Part shown: one piece after another, positions 23,352 through 32,410 of the stretch
Layout: each line of letters opens with the position of its first letter
Position numbering within the stretch: position 1 is the first letter of the stretch
Source of the DNA: Lentisphaeria bacterium
Lineage (GTDB): Bacteria; Verrucomicrobiota; Lentisphaeria; Victivallales; Victivallaceae
Direction of reading: 5' to 3'
Length of the DNA: 34,826 nucleotides
Assembly: GCA_017502435.1 (NCBI GenBank)
Contig: JAFVUZ010000069.1
Coordinates: 1 to 34,826, forward strand
Translations under genes and position numbers: made by a program
Notes under the pieces: model-generated
Told to the model about the DNA's origin: nothing
Database searches by the model: none
What the model saw: the letters and a program-made list of their open reading frames with translations, nothing else

Positions 23352-23660
23352 ATGGCTGAAACAATGACAATGGACGAATTTCAATCCGCAATCGCAGACG
23401 GTGTAACCCTCGTTGACTTCTGGGCAACCTGGTGCGGTCCCTGCAAAATGATGATTCCGGTCATGGAGGAATTGGCTGCGGAATTTGAAGGTTCTGCCAA
23501 AGTTATCAAACTTGACGTTGACGAAAATCAGGAAGTTTCCAGCAATTACGGAGTCCGCACCCTCCCCGCATTTTTTGTTTTCAAAGACGGCGATGTAGTA
23601 GCACAGTTCTCCGGACCGCAGTCCAAAGAAACCCTTGCAGACGCAATTAAAAACGCATAA
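23352..23660 (+). CDS. trxA: Thioredoxin
   Basis: 102 residues, typical thioredoxin length. It is a cytoplasmic dithiol reductant. The active site is WCGPCK at residues 27-32 with the preceding VDFWATW; the cis-proline is in VRTLPAFFVFKDG, and the C-terminal QFSGPQSKETLADAI is standard. AGGGG lies 8 nt before the ATG. It precedes queD by 13 nt, an unusual pairing that makes it head of a 7-deazaguanine operon. No signal peptide. Confidence 0.97.
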   Translation: MAETMTMDEFQSAIADGVTLVDFWATWCGPCKMMIPVMEELAAEFEGSAKVIKLDVDENQEVSSNYGVRTLPAFFVFKDGDVVAQFSGPQSKETLADAIKNA

Positions 23661-23673
23661 GGAATCCTTCAGA

Positions 23674-24045
23674 ATGTTTGAACTTGAAATTTCCCGCGAA
23701 TTTTCTGCCGCTCATCAGCTCCGCGGTTACAACGGCGACTGCTCCAAACTTCACGGCCACAACTACCGCATCGGTGCAGTTCTGCGTGCAAAAGAACTTG
23801 ATGAAATCGGTATCGCCGTGGATTTTAAAAAACTCAAAGCCGCTCTCGATGAAATCATTCTGGAATTTGACCATACAAATCTTTCAGAAAATGAACTTTT
23901 TGCCAAAATCAATCCCACCAGCGAAGTTATCGCTATGGTAATTTACAAAAAACTCAAGGCAAAAATCAACGACGGAAATGTATCTCTTTACGGGATAAAA
24001 GTTTACGAATCCAGCACCAGTTCTGCCATGTACTTTGAGGATTGA
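23674..24045 (+). CDS. queD: 6-carboxy-5,6,7,8-tetrahydropterin synthase
   Basis: 123 residues from the ATG at 23674 (AAGGA upstream). It turns dihydroneopterin triphosphate into 6-carboxytetrahydropterin in the queuosine/7-deazaguanine route. The zinc histidines are in SAAHQL and LHGHNY; the catalytic Cys lies in GDCSKLHGHNY, and the Asp-His pair in LEFDHTNL. IKVYESSTSSAMY is the usual C-terminal block. It lies between trxA and queE, 5 nt before the queE start. The GTP cyclohydrolase that supplies its substrate is not in the window. Confidence 0.95.
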   Translation: MFELEISREFSAAHQLRGYNGDCSKLHGHNYRIGAVLRAKELDEIGIAVDFKKLKAALDEIILEFDHTNLSENELFAKINPTSEVIAMVIYKKLKAKINDGNVSLYGIKVYESSTSSAMYFED

Positions 24046-24050
24046 TTTTT

Positions 24051-24707
24051 ATGCAGACAAAAGTCAGAGTTGCCGAACTTTTTGCCAGTATTCAGGGCGA
24101 ATCCACTTATGCGGGTCGCCCCTGTTTCTTTGTGCGTTTGAGCGGTTGTCCCTACCGCTGTTCATATTGTGACACGCTTTTTGCACAGGATTTTTCTTAC
24201 GGTTGCGAAATGAGCATTGAAGATGTCATCGCAGAAGTGAAAAAATCCGGTTTGCCTCTGGTTGAAGTCACAGGAGGCGAGCCGCTGGCACAGGAAAATG
24301 CCATCCATCTTCTTGAAGTTCTCTTGCAGGAAGGGTTTGAAGTTATGCTTGAAACAAACGGCGGCTTTGACATCAGCCGTGTTCCGACCACTGTCAAACG
24401 GATACTCGACTGCAAACTGCCGTCAAGTCTGATGCATGAAAAAAATCTTTATACAAACTATCAACATCTCACCTCTTTCGATGAAGTAAAATTTGTTACC
24501 GGCAGCCGTGAAGATTACGAATTTGCACTTGAAACCACCCGCAAATACAATCTTGCAGAGAAAACGCCGAACCTGCTTGTAAGTCCGGTTTGGGGCACAG
24601 TAGCATTTGAAAAAATCGTCGAATGGATTCTTGCGGACAATGCCCCCTTCCGCTTTCAGCTGCAAATGCACAAAATCATCTGGGGAGCAGACAAACAGGG
24701 AGTTTGA
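24051..24707 (+). CDS. queE: 7-carboxy-7-deazaguanine synthase (radical SAM)
   Basis: 218 residues from the ATG at 24051, with GAGGA 9 nt upstream inside the end of queD. It is a radical SAM enzyme contracting the pterin ring to 7-carboxy-7-deazaguanine. The iron-sulfur cluster cysteines are in CPYRCSYC (CX3CX2C), following VAELFASIQGEST and FVRLSGC, the exact QueE signature. VEVTGGEPL and MLETNGG are the SAM- and substrate-binding blocks. The C-terminus FRFQLQMHKIIWG is also typical. The next gene starts 3 nt after its stop. Confidence 0.96.
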   Translation: MQTKVRVAELFASIQGESTYAGRPCFFVRLSGCPYRCSYCDTLFAQDFSYGCEMSIEDVIAEVKKSGLPLVEVTGGEPLAQENAIHLLEVLLQEGFEVMLETNGGFDISRVPTTVKRILDCKLPSSLMHEKNLYTNYQHLTSFDEVKFVTGSREDYEFALETTRKYNLAEKTPNLLVSPVWGTVAFEKIVEWILADNAPFRFQLQMHKIIWGADKQGV

Positions 24708-24710
24708 TTT

Positions 24711-25388
24711 ATGACCGGAAAAAAAGCAATTATTCTTTTGAGCGGCGGACTTGATTCTGCCACCTGCCTTGCCATTGCCAAAGATATGGGCTTTGAATGT
24801 TACGCCTTGAGTTTCAGTTACGGTCAACGCCATACCGTTGAACTTGACCGTGCCGCTGAAATTGCAAAAAAAGCAGGTGTTGCAGCCCATTCTGTCATTG
24901 ACATAAATCTCGCACTCTGGGGCGGTTCTGCTTTGACAGACCCAAATATTGCTGTTCCGGATGCCGGAGAATCTGACGGGATACCTGTGACTTATGTCCC
25001 TGCCCGCAATCTGATTTTCCTGTCATTTGCAGCGGCATATGCAGAAGCGATCGGCAGCTGTGACATTTTCATCGGAGTCAACAGTATCGACTATTCCGGC
25101 TATCCAGACTGCCGCAAAGAATTTATCGATTCATTTACCCAAACCGCCAATCTTGCAACCAAAGCCGCCGACGAAAAGTGGAAGTTTAAAATTCACGCTC
25201 CGCTTCAGTCCATGAGCAAAAAAGAGATCATCCGAAAAGGGACATCACTCGGAGTGGATTACAGTCTGACCACCAGCTGTTACAATCCCGACGAACTCGG
25301 ACGTTCATGCGGCAAATGCGACAGTTGTGCACTCCGCAAAGCGGGTTTTGCCGAAGCTGGCATCCCCGATCCTACAATCTATTCCTAA
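24711..25388 (+). CDS. queC: 7-cyano-7-deazaguanine (preQ0) synthase
   Basis: 225 residues, the family norm. It converts 7-carboxy-7-deazaguanine to preQ0 with ATP and ammonia. The PP-loop is [12 protein letters not shown] near residue 9. [18 protein letters not shown] and [19 protein letters not shown] are the nucleotide and substrate blocks. The zinc site is in [24 protein letters not shown] at the C-terminus (four Cys). It ends the trxA-queD-queE-queC run and is convergent with the MFS gene. queF and tgt are not present, so whether preQ0 goes to tRNA queuosine or elsewhere cannot be told from here. Confidence 0.97.
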   Translation: MTGKKAIILLSGGLDSATCLAIAKDMGFECYALSFSYGQRHTVELDRAAEIAKKAGVAAHSVIDINLALWGGSALTDPNIAVPDAGESDGIPVTYVPARNLIFLSFAAAYAEAIGSCDIFIGVNSIDYSGYPDCRKEFIDSFTQTANLATKAADEKWKFKIHAPLQSMSKKEIIRKGTSLGVDYSLTTSCYNPDELGRSCGKCDSCALRKAGFAEAGIPDPTIYS

Positions 25389-25448
25389 ATCATTAAACTG
25401 CCTCCGCTGCCTTCATTGCCGACAAGACAGACATTGTTTATAAAAAAA

Positions 25449-26741
25449 TCAAATATTCTTTGATTTCAAATGCAGATAATGACCTCTGGTTTCCGGAGCA
25501 AGCAGCATCAGACAGAATGAGGTGAAAGAAATCCCAAGCAATATGCAAAATACTGCAATATACGCTTCACGGGGATAAATTACCGCCTGTCCGGCAGCAA
25601 CCGGAACTTTTATGAATGAATCAAGCAGTTTGCCGATGAAAAATGAACCCGCCGCAACAAAAAGATAATTGCCCATATTGTTGAAACCTGTTGCCGTGGT
25701 TATCAAATCCCGCGAATTCATCTCCTGACTGGTCATCGTATATGCCATCGCAAATCCAGAAGCACAGGCATACAACAAATAGCCCGGCACAAACAACCAT
25801 GACGGCAGTTGACGGAAATACAATGTCGCCAGCATCAGCACTGTGGAGAAAAGATTTATGCTGGATGCTATCCGCATCATCGGACGTCTGCGGTTGCCGA
25901 TAAGTTTGATAACTACTCCCACTCCGGATATGGTAAGCATACAGCTCAAGGTAAGAAACATGATAACTGCAGAGGCTTCCTCTGAACTGAAATTTCCGCA
26001 GTCTTCAAGAAACTTTTTGCCGCAAAATGACTGAATGACATAATATATACCGAAATTAACACTCGAACAAAACAACATCAGCCATGAATAAGGATTTCTC
26101 ATAATCGCCAGCAGCGGCTTGAATGTCAGAGGTATATCTGCTACCGGAGCAAACGGCTCCCGGCGTATTGCAATTACTGCGACCAGTATAAAATATGCCA
26201 ACAGAGTTATTGCACCTATTACCAGCAGAACATTACGCCATTCATATTTCTGACACAGCCACACAAACGGCAATGTCCCGAACATCCCGCCGATATAACC
26301 GACACAATAAATAATACTTAAAAAAATCGAAAAGTTTTTACGCCCGAAAAGTCTGTCTGTCTCTTTGACCAGACAGAGATACATTGTGCTGCCGCCGAAT
26401 CCCATGACAATACGGCAGAAATTTATCATCGCCAGACTGCGGCACATCGGCATAAACAGCGACCCCAATCCAAGCAGAAGTCCACCCAAAAGCACGACCC
26501 GAACACCGCTGAATTTGTCAGCCAGCATTCCAACTACCAGCTGCGACAGAGAATAAACCAGAATAAATGATGCAGAAATCGTTGCAATCTGTTCCGCAGA
26601 AAATCCCTCCTCCGAAAGCTGGGTGAATATCTGCCCCGGCACAGCACTGCGTTGAAAATACGAAAAAACATACAATCCGAGAATTGGCAGAAAAATCCAT
26701 AATCCCTTACGCTGCTCCGACAAATCTTTGAAAAATCCCAT
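25449..26741 (-). CDS. MFS transporter
   Basis: 430 residues with about 12 hydrophobic segments, an inner-membrane major facilitator. The N-terminal half (GLYVFSYFQRSAVPGQIF, SAEQIATISASFILVYSLSQLVVGMLADKFSGVRVVLLGGLLLG) has the conserved loop 2-3 motif GMLADKFSGVR. The region NFCRIVMGFGGSTMYLCLVK also fits the family. Overall it resembles organophosphate/anion-type MFS proteins (GlpT-like), but the substrate cannot be assigned. A promoter, TTGATT (26809-26814), 16 nt, TATATT (26787-26792), lies upstream on the minus strand, so it is probably transcribed on its own. It is convergent with queC; I see no clear terminator in the 60 nt between. Confidence 0.88.
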   Translation of the reverse strand: MGFFKDLSEQRKGLWIFLPILGLYVFSYFQRSAVPGQIFTQLSEEGFSAEQIATISASFILVYSLSQLVVGMLADKFSGVRVVLLGGLLLGLGSLFMPMCRSLAMINFCRIVMGFGGSTMYLCLVKETDRLFGRKNFSIFLSIIYCVGYIGGMFGTLPFVWLCQKYEWRNVLLVIGAITLLAYFILVAVIAIRREPFAPVADIPLTFKPLLAIMRNPYSWLMLFCSSVNFGIYYVIQSFCGKKFLEDCGNFSSEEASAVIMFLTLSCMLTISGVGVVIKLIGNRRRPMMRIASSINLFSTVLMLATLYFRQLPSWLFVPGYLLYACASGFAMAYTMTSQEMNSRDLITTATGFNNMGNYLFVAAGSFFIGKLLDSFIKVPVAAGQAVIYPREAYIAVFCILLGISFTSFCLMLLAPETRGHYLHLKSKNI

Positions 26742-26786
26742 TGTAACACTCCGTTTCAGGAAATTTTTTTAATAAACGTGTCTTTT

Positions 26787-26814
26787 AATATACATCCTGA
26801 ATCAGAAAAATCAA
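26787..26814 (-). promoter_or_regulatory. Promoter of the MFS transporter gene
   Basis: Minus strand TTGATT (26809-26814), 16-nt spacer, TATATT (26787-26792), starting transcription about 45 nt before the MFS start codon. Confidence 0.5.
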
Positions 26815-26843
26815 CTTTTTAATGCTGTTTATACAACAGAAAA

Positions 26844-27347
26844 TCAACTGCGGCGTAAAAATGACAAAAATGCACTGCCAAGAAAATAAAATGCCAGATA
26901 TTCACGCACCGACCAATACAAATGCAACCCTTTGAAAAGTATCAGCACCATCCAGACAAAAGACAGCAATGCCGCACCGAACCAAACCATTTTTTCAAGT
27001 TTACCCGCCCGTTCGGACTTCGCTCCTGCAAACTGACGGCAAACCTCCATCAGCATCATCACTGCAACACCTACCATAAAGGTTTTACGTCCGCAAAAAA
27101 GCAGAAAAACTCCAAGTCCGCCGGAAATAATTCCACCAATCAGATTCAAAAGACTGCCGTGCTTTTTGTAATATTTATAGAAAAGTTCAGCCCCTGCCGC
27201 ATACAGCAATGCCACCGGCAGTACAAAAAGAAACACTTTTGCATAATCCGGATAAAAATAAAGCAAGACAGCCAATATCAATTCCCCTGCCCCGATAAAT
27301 GCCGCCCATGAACTGCGATTGAGTTTTCTGCCGCTTTCAATTATCAT
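26844..27347 (-). CDS. Small integral membrane protein (DUF308/HdeD-like)
   Basis: 167 residues from the ATG at 27347, which overlaps the stop of the rsmB-like gene (ATGA) and has GGAG 9 nt upstream. It shows about six hydrophobic segments (AAFIGAGELILAVLLYF, VFLFVLPVALLYAAGAELF, NLIGGIISGGLGVFLLF, FMVGVAVMMLMEV, WFGAALLSFVWMVLILF, YLAFYFLGSAFLSFL). The repeated small-residue pattern resembles DUF308/HdeD-type proteins, but the match is by general look only. Function unknown. Cotranscribed with lptD and the rsmB-like gene. Confidence 0.7.
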   Translation of the reverse strand: MIIESGRKLNRSSWAAFIGAGELILAVLLYFYPDYAKVFLFVLPVALLYAAGAELFYKYYKKHGSLLNLIGGIISGGLGVFLLFCGRKTFMVGVAVMMLMEVCRQFAGAKSERAGKLEKMVWFGAALLSFVWMVLILFKGLHLYWSVREYLAFYFLGSAFLSFLRRS

Positions 27348-28573
27348 TTCGCGTTTCTCCTCAATACCGCACAATATGAACCGTCATGCATGACATCCGG
27401 CAATGTCAGACGTTCCTCCAGCAATTCAAATTCAATATGACGCAGACAGAAATTCCGTATCTGCCCGCCATCTTCCGCCGGTTCTATCGAACAGGTGCTG
27501 TACAGCAAAAATCCATTATCTGCAACAGCACTTGCAATATTATCAAGTATTTTTTTCTGAATTTCAACGACTTCATGCAAACTTTTTTCATCAAAACGGT
27601 ACAAAACATCCGGACGTTTCCGGAAGACTCCGCTGTTGCTGCACGGAACATCGGCAAAAACTGCATCATACTGCTTTTTGAACTCAAAAGTTGACGCATC
27701 GAAGCATTCCAAAGCGGCATTTACATTGCATCTATGCAAATTTTCTGCAGTTCTTTTATGTCTTTTGAAAGACAAATCACCAACTGTTATCTGCCAATCA
27801 GGACGCAAATCATGAAACATTATGCTTTTGCCGCCGGGGGCTCCGCAAACATCAATAAAACTTCCCTGTTTTTGTGGTAAATATTTATCCAGCAGTTCAA
27901 CTGCAAATCCGGTTGCCGCATCCTGAATATAAATACCGCCATGTTGAAAACAGCCGGATTCAATACATTTATCAATTTCAGACGTTTGAAAAAAAGTGAA
28001 TTTCTGCAAGTCACACGGCAGAATTTCATATTCAAAACCGTCAATTTCAAAACCTTGCCTCAAACGGAAGACATCAACCGGCTCACATCCGAGACATTTC
28101 TCCGCCGTTTTTACAAATTCACTGCCGAAAATCTTACGCCAGTGTCTGCTGCACCACTCCGGCAGAACTGCCTTAAATTCAGGATTTTCACGGCAAACCT
28201 TACGCAGCAGAGCATTTATAAAACGTCCCTCGGAAAAACCGTATTTTATTTTTGCATATTCCACAAAAACATTAACCATTTTTTCCCGTGCGACATGATT
28301 TTGAAAAGCACAATGCACCACGGATGCAGCAGCAAAACGGAAAAGATTTTTTTTGATTCTGCCGTTGTTTGCAAACTTGCGTATATATTCTTCAACACAG
28401 ATCCTGTAACGGAAAAAAGAAAAAAGCCAATGCGATGCCGTCCGACGCATTTCTGCCATTATCAAATGCGGATTATCCAGCACATCATCCAGAGAAGAAC
28501 GTTTTTCATCAATTTCAATGATTGATTGCAATATTCCGTCAAGAAGCGGAAACATCACTCCTTTTTTCTGCAT
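27344..28573 (-). CDS. rsmB: 16S rRNA (cytosine-C5)-methyltransferase, RsmB-like
   Basis: 409 residues. The N-terminal ~130 residues are NusB-like and helical (RFAAASVVHCAFQNHVAREKMVNVFVEYAK, FINALLRKV), as in RsmB. The methyltransferase domain has the SAM motif DVCGAPGGKSIM, motif IV DVPCSNSGVFRKRPDV with Cys311, and STCSIEPAEDG with the nucleophile Cys361. Both cysteines of the RsmB mechanism are thus present. RsmB methylates C967 of 16S rRNA in E. coli. The start ATG overlaps the lptD stop (TGATG); a second ATG six codons in has AAGGAG too close to be used well. Gene order lptD-rsmB-membrane protein is overlapping throughout, so translation is coupled. Confidence 0.9.
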   Translation of the reverse strand: MQKKGVMFPLLDGILQSIIEIDEKRSSLDDVLDNPHLIMAEMRRTASHWLFSFFRYRICVEEYIRKFANNGRIKKNLFRFAAASVVHCAFQNHVAREKMVNVFVEYAKIKYGFSEGRFINALLRKVCRENPEFKAVLPEWCSRHWRKIFGSEFVKTAEKCLGCEPVDVFRLRQGFEIDGFEYEILPCDLQKFTFFQTSEIDKCIESGCFQHGGIYIQDAATGFAVELLDKYLPQKQGSFIDVCGAPGGKSIMFHDLRPDWQITVGDLSFKRHKRTAENLHRCNVNAALECFDASTFEFKKQYDAVFADVPCSNSGVFRKRPDVLYRFDEKSLHEVVEIQKKILDNIASAVADNGFLLYSTCSIEPAEDGGQIRNFCLRHIEFELLEERLTLPDVMHDGSYCAVLRRNAK

Positions 28574-31182
28574 CAGAAACCGCCGATAGTTCGTTTGCTT
28601 GATTCCATACGGTAAAGTCCCGGCATTTCACCTTTGACCTCAGCCAAAGGATTGCGGATACCGTTCAAGGTGGCGTTCACATAAATCGAATAATCTGTCT
28701 CTTTTTTGCGGTCTTCATAATTGGTTGACTGAGCAAGCACAACCGAAAATTCCCAGCAGTGGAACTGATGCGAAACTCCGATACGCTGACTGCGGATGAA
28801 GCCGGCTTCAAAATCATAAGTTATCTGATAACTTGCTTTGGTTCTGCGGTCAGGTGTCAGCGGCACACCGATTCCGAAACTCATCTGCTGAGTGCGTCCA
28901 CTGTAATATCTGTCAAACGCACTTCCGGATTCCATATCAGTAAGTGTTGACCCCATTGAATAGGCACTGCGTGAAGCATAATTATCACGATAAACATAAC
29001 TCATAGTGAAAATAAAATCTTCAATCGGTTCATAACTCAACGACAAGACCCAGCGGTTCAGCCAGCGTCCGGAAATTCCCTTACGCGGGACAAAGCGGGT
29101 GTTGCGGTAAGTATTCTGCCGCACATCATAATTATCTCCTGCATTGATGGCAAACAAAGTGCTTACGACCAATCCTTTAAGCGGAGATGCACTCAATTTG
29201 GTACAAAAATCTCCGACATGATTGAAGCCGTCCTTGCCGTTCAAATGCAAATCGATGTAATTTTCCATACGCAAAGTATTAAGCAGCTGATTATCTGCTC
29301 TGGTGTACAGACGGTTTTCCAAGCCGAGACGGAAAAAGTTCTGCCGCTCGATACGGTCAATATCATCGAAATAATAAAGATGTTCACGATCTTCCGTAGG
29401 TTCCGGGATATAAGTATAATTGACGTACGGAACCATAACGTGTTTCAAACCGTCAATACCGAAAAATTCACTGCGGATATTGTTGAAAGTACGATGGATT
29501 TTGGTATTTGCTTCAAAACCGAATTCCCCGATAAAACGTACTCTGTCTCCGCCGAAACGGTCATAATTGACAACATTGGCAGGAAAATTGCCGTCGATTT
29601 CATTTGCAATAAACATCTGCTGCAGATCATTTTCTGTAATTCTGCGGCGTGATGAATCACTGTAATAAGTGAAACGCACGCCTGCACGCGGAACAATATT
29701 GATATTGAAAAGTTTGATCGGATAATACAAAAAGTTTACAGAATCAAGCCGCATCGTCTCGTAATCTGCTGTCTTTATAAAGTTGGGAACACGTCTCGGA
29801 CGGTCATAATTTCTCCACTCCATAGTCAGATAATCAATACTGTGTTCCCCCTGATAATACAATCCGGTGTTGAAAATTTCCATACGCGGAACATCAATTC
29901 TGAATTCCGGCAGTTTCTGAACAGTATTGGAGAAAGTATTTACACGGACTCTGCTGTAAAGCGACAAAGTTGCATTTTCAAAATATTTCTCAAACGCCGC
30001 ATACGATGCAGGTTCAGGATTATTGTCATAGTTCATACGGAAAAAGTCATGCTGAATATAGGGATCACTCAAATATTCAACGTGAGTTCTGAAGTCAAAT
30101 GTCGGAGTTATATGGCTGACATTGACCAATCTGACATCATAACGGAAATGCGGAATACGCATACGGCTGTTATCCAGGTCAACGCCTTCCTCCGGGTCCT
30201 TGTCATAGATTCCGTAAGCAAATATATTGGTCTTGGAATTTTCTGTTGCAAAGTCAATTTCCGCTCCGTAACCAAAACCGCGTTTAACATAATAATCAAC
30301 CATCAGATTGGCAACAGCATACGGATAATCGCTGATATTTATCTGCTTGCTCAATGAAACAAAAAATCCCCAGTCACTGGTAGCACCGATACCGACATCA
30401 AAAAGCTGCGGACTTTCATCTTTCGGTTTGTAAAACACCGGCAGCCACATAACAGGCACGCCGTAAATATTGACGAAAGCATTTTTGGCAAAAATACTGT
30501 GCTGACCGATGGAGAAATCATAATTTTTTATATCAAAACCATTGTCCTGATAAGTACGGAGTTTTATATCTGAAGCTGAAATCGAATAGTGGGCATTATC
30601 CTCTGCCAGATATTCACAGGTACTGAAATCGGCATCTTTCAAGTCTATGTCGCCGTTGGATTTACGTACGGCACTTGCGGCTTTCAAAGCGAAATTGCCG
30701 GATTTGCAGCGGACATTCTGCATACTCATATAACCGCTGATCAAATTGCCGGAAAGTTTGTCTGCTGTAACTCTGTCAGTTACATAATAAACCAGAGCAT
30801 TGACATAAGGTTTGCCAAGTGAGGTATATGAAATATCCTCAACTTCAATAACTACATCGGGATATTTGCGGAGTTCAGCCAGCTGTTCATTAGTCAAAGC
30901 TGTTTTTTCAGTTTTTCTGGCAAGCAGTCTGATATTTCCGATACACTCGACATCACGGCTCTCAGTATTCAGAATTACTTTATCTGCAACGATATGGAAA
31001 TTGCTTGACGGGATCACTACGTTCCCTTCAAGAATCACATTGTTGGCATTCCAGGTCCATTTATCAGCACGGACACTGCGAAGGTCGGACAGCAGATTTT
31101 TCCGCCCCAACACAGAAGCTGCCATACTATTGCAGCATACAAAAATCAACAGTAAAAATATTTTCAAAGTTTTCATATACAT
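28573..31182 (-). CDS. lptD: LPS-assembly protein LptD (OstA)
   Basis: 869 residues from the ATG at 31182; an ATG two codons on is equally possible, while the open frame further upstream does not look like protein. A signal peptide (MKTLKIFLLLIFVCCNSMA) is followed by an OstA/LptA-like domain, about residues 30-230 (NNVILEGNVVIPSSNFHIVADKVILNTESRDVECIGNIRLL, VIWLPVFYKPK region). The rest is a long beta-barrel rich in alternating aromatic residues. LptD is the outer-membrane pore that inserts lipopolysaccharide with LptE. Its presence shows the cell has an LPS-type outer membrane. Cysteines for the E. coli-type disulfides are not obvious. It heads the lptD-rsmB-membrane-protein transcript. Confidence 0.9.
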   Translation of the reverse strand: MYMKTLKIFLLLIFVCCNSMAASVLGRKNLLSDLRSVRADKWTWNANNVILEGNVVIPSSNFHIVADKVILNTESRDVECIGNIRLLARKTEKTALTNEQLAELRKYPDVVIEVEDISYTSLGKPYVNALVYYVTDRVTADKLSGNLISGYMSMQNVRCKSGNFALKAASAVRKSNGDIDLKDADFSTCEYLAEDNAHYSISASDIKLRTYQDNGFDIKNYDFSIGQHSIFAKNAFVNIYGVPVMWLPVFYKPKDESPQLFDVGIGATSDWGFFVSLSKQINISDYPYAVANLMVDYYVKRGFGYGAEIDFATENSKTNIFAYGIYDKDPEEGVDLDNSRMRIPHFRYDVRLVNVSHITPTFDFRTHVEYLSDPYIQHDFFRMNYDNNPEPASYAAFEKYFENATLSLYSRVRVNTFSNTVQKLPEFRIDVPRMEIFNTGLYYQGEHSIDYLTMEWRNYDRPRRVPNFIKTADYETMRLDSVNFLYYPIKLFNINIVPRAGVRFTYYSDSSRRRITENDLQQMFIANEIDGNFPANVVNYDRFGGDRVRFIGEFGFEANTKIHRTFNNIRSEFFGIDGLKHVMVPYVNYTYIPEPTEDREHLYYFDDIDRIERQNFFRLGLENRLYTRADNQLLNTLRMENYIDLHLNGKDGFNHVGDFCTKLSASPLKGLVVSTLFAINAGDNYDVRQNTYRNTRFVPRKGISGRWLNRWVLSLSYEPIEDFIFTMSYVYRDNYASRSAYSMGSTLTDMESGSAFDRYYSGRTQQMSFGIGVPLTPDRRTKASYQITYDFEAGFIRSQRIGVSHQFHCWEFSVVLAQSTNYEDRKKETDYSIYVNATLNGIRNPLAEVKGEMPGLYRMESSKRTIGGF

Positions 31183-31247
31183 TTTTGACAACCTAAAACT
31201 CCGCAACACACTCTGTAAAAAACAATTAAAAAATATAAATTCATATA

Positions 31248-31275
31248 ACAATATCACATTTTATGAATTTTTCAA
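31248..31275 (-). promoter_or_regulatory. lptD promoter
   Basis: Minus strand TTGAAA (31270-31275), 16-nt spacer, TATTGT (31248-31253), about 60 nt before the lptD start. It is divergent from the PfkB promoter. Confidence 0.45.
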
Positions 31276-31318
31276 TAGCATCTTTATTATTTTTATCATT
31301 TTTCCTTGCAAAATCGAC

Positions 31319-31349
31319 TTGAAATTTTCTCTTTTAGGTCTATTATAAT
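31319..31349 (+). promoter_or_regulatory. Promoter of the PfkB-dehydrogenase-epimerase operon
   Basis: TTGAAA (31319-31324) with overlapping -10 candidates TATTAT (31341-31346, 16-nt spacer) and TATAAT (31344-31349, 19-nt spacer). It leaves a leader of about 35 nt before the kinase start. Confidence 0.5.
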
Positions 31350-31388
31350 ACAATGTTTATAAAATCCTCAATCAAAAAGGAAGTTATT

Positions 31389-32408
31389 ATGACAAAAAAA
31401 GGTATCATCTGTGCCGGCAACTGGATCGTTGACACAGTAAAAACCCTCGACCGTTTCGCCAGAGAAGGCGAATTGTGCAATATCAAAGCCGTCGAACAGG
31501 GCGGCGGCGGCGGTCCCTGCAATGTTCTCTTCGACCTTGCAGCAATGAGCTCGGAAATTCCGCTTTATGCCGCAGGTATGATTGGCAAAGATGCGTACGG
31601 CGACTATCTTATGGATGAAATTGCCAAACGCAATATCAATGCAGATTTCATGTTCAGAAGCGATGTTCCGACATCATTTACTGATGTCATGTCTGCTGAC
31701 GGCAGAAGAACATTTTTTCACTGCCGCGGAGCAAATGCTGAACTCGGATATGAACATTTGAGCAAAATTGATGTTGATGCCAAAATATTCTATCTCAGAT
31801 ACCTGCTTTTGCTGGACAAACTTGACAGTGAAGATCCCGAATACGGCACTCCTGCAGCAAGACTGCTCAAAGATATTCAATCCAGAGGCATCATGACTCT
31901 GGTCGATTTTGTATCTGAAAGCAAAGAAAAATTCAAACGTGTAACTCATGCGGCTTTGCCCTACATCGATATTCTCGCCATCAATGAAATCGAAGCAGGA
32001 AACACTTTTGACCTTGAAATACGCCGTGAAGATGATTCTATTGATTTTGACAATATGAAAAAAGCCCTTCACGCATTTATGGATGCCGGTGTTTCAAATT
32101 GTGTCATTTTCCATATGCCTGAATGCTCCGCCGCCATAGATAAAGACCGTAAACTTTATATCGCACCGTCTTTCAAAATCAACCGCTCTGACATCGTCGG
32201 CAGCAACGGTGCCGGTGATGCTTTCTGTGCCGGTGTCATGTACGGCATCCACGAAAATATGCCGCTGGATGAAATCCTCAAACTCGGTGCGGCAAGTTCT
32301 TTCTACAATCTCAAATCAGCTACCGCATCCGGCGGTGCTGTTTCCATTGAAAAAATAATAAAACAAGTAAAAGAGGGAACCTACAGAGATGTTCCCCGGG
32401 AGTTTTAA
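31389..32408 (+). CDS. PfkB-family carbohydrate kinase
   Basis: 339 residues from the ATG at 31389 (AAGGAAG 7 nt upstream). PfkB/ribokinase fold: the N-terminal substrate part is GIICAGNWIVDTVKTLDRF with the GGGGGPCNVLFDLAAM glycine-rich motif. The C-terminal signature DIVGSNGAGDAFCAGVMYGI holds the catalytic Asp (GAGD). It phosphorylates a sugar or sugar-like alcohol with ATP, but the substrate cannot be read. It is followed 2 nt later by an MtlD-like dehydrogenase and then a DUF4432 epimerase-like protein, so it is probably the kinase of a small sugar or polyol pathway. Confidence 0.9.
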   Translation: MTKKGIICAGNWIVDTVKTLDRFAREGELCNIKAVEQGGGGGPCNVLFDLAAMSSEIPLYAAGMIGKDAYGDYLMDEIAKRNINADFMFRSDVPTSFTDVMSADGRRTFFHCRGANAELGYEHLSKIDVDAKIFYLRYLLLLDKLDSEDPEYGTPAARLLKDIQSRGIMTLVDFVSESKEKFKRVTHAALPYIDILAINEIEAGNTFDLEIRREDDSIDFDNMKKALHAFMDAGVSNCVIFHMPECSAAIDKDRKLYIAPSFKINRSDIVGSNGAGDAFCAGVMYGIHENMPLDEILKLGAASSFYNLKSATASGGAVSIEKIIKQVKEGTYRDVPREF

Positions 32409-32410
32409 AA

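Noticed and set aside
27941-28525. 194-codon plus-strand ORF opposite the rsmB-like gene
   Set aside because: Antisense to clear methyltransferase motifs, with no ribosome-binding site or family resemblance.
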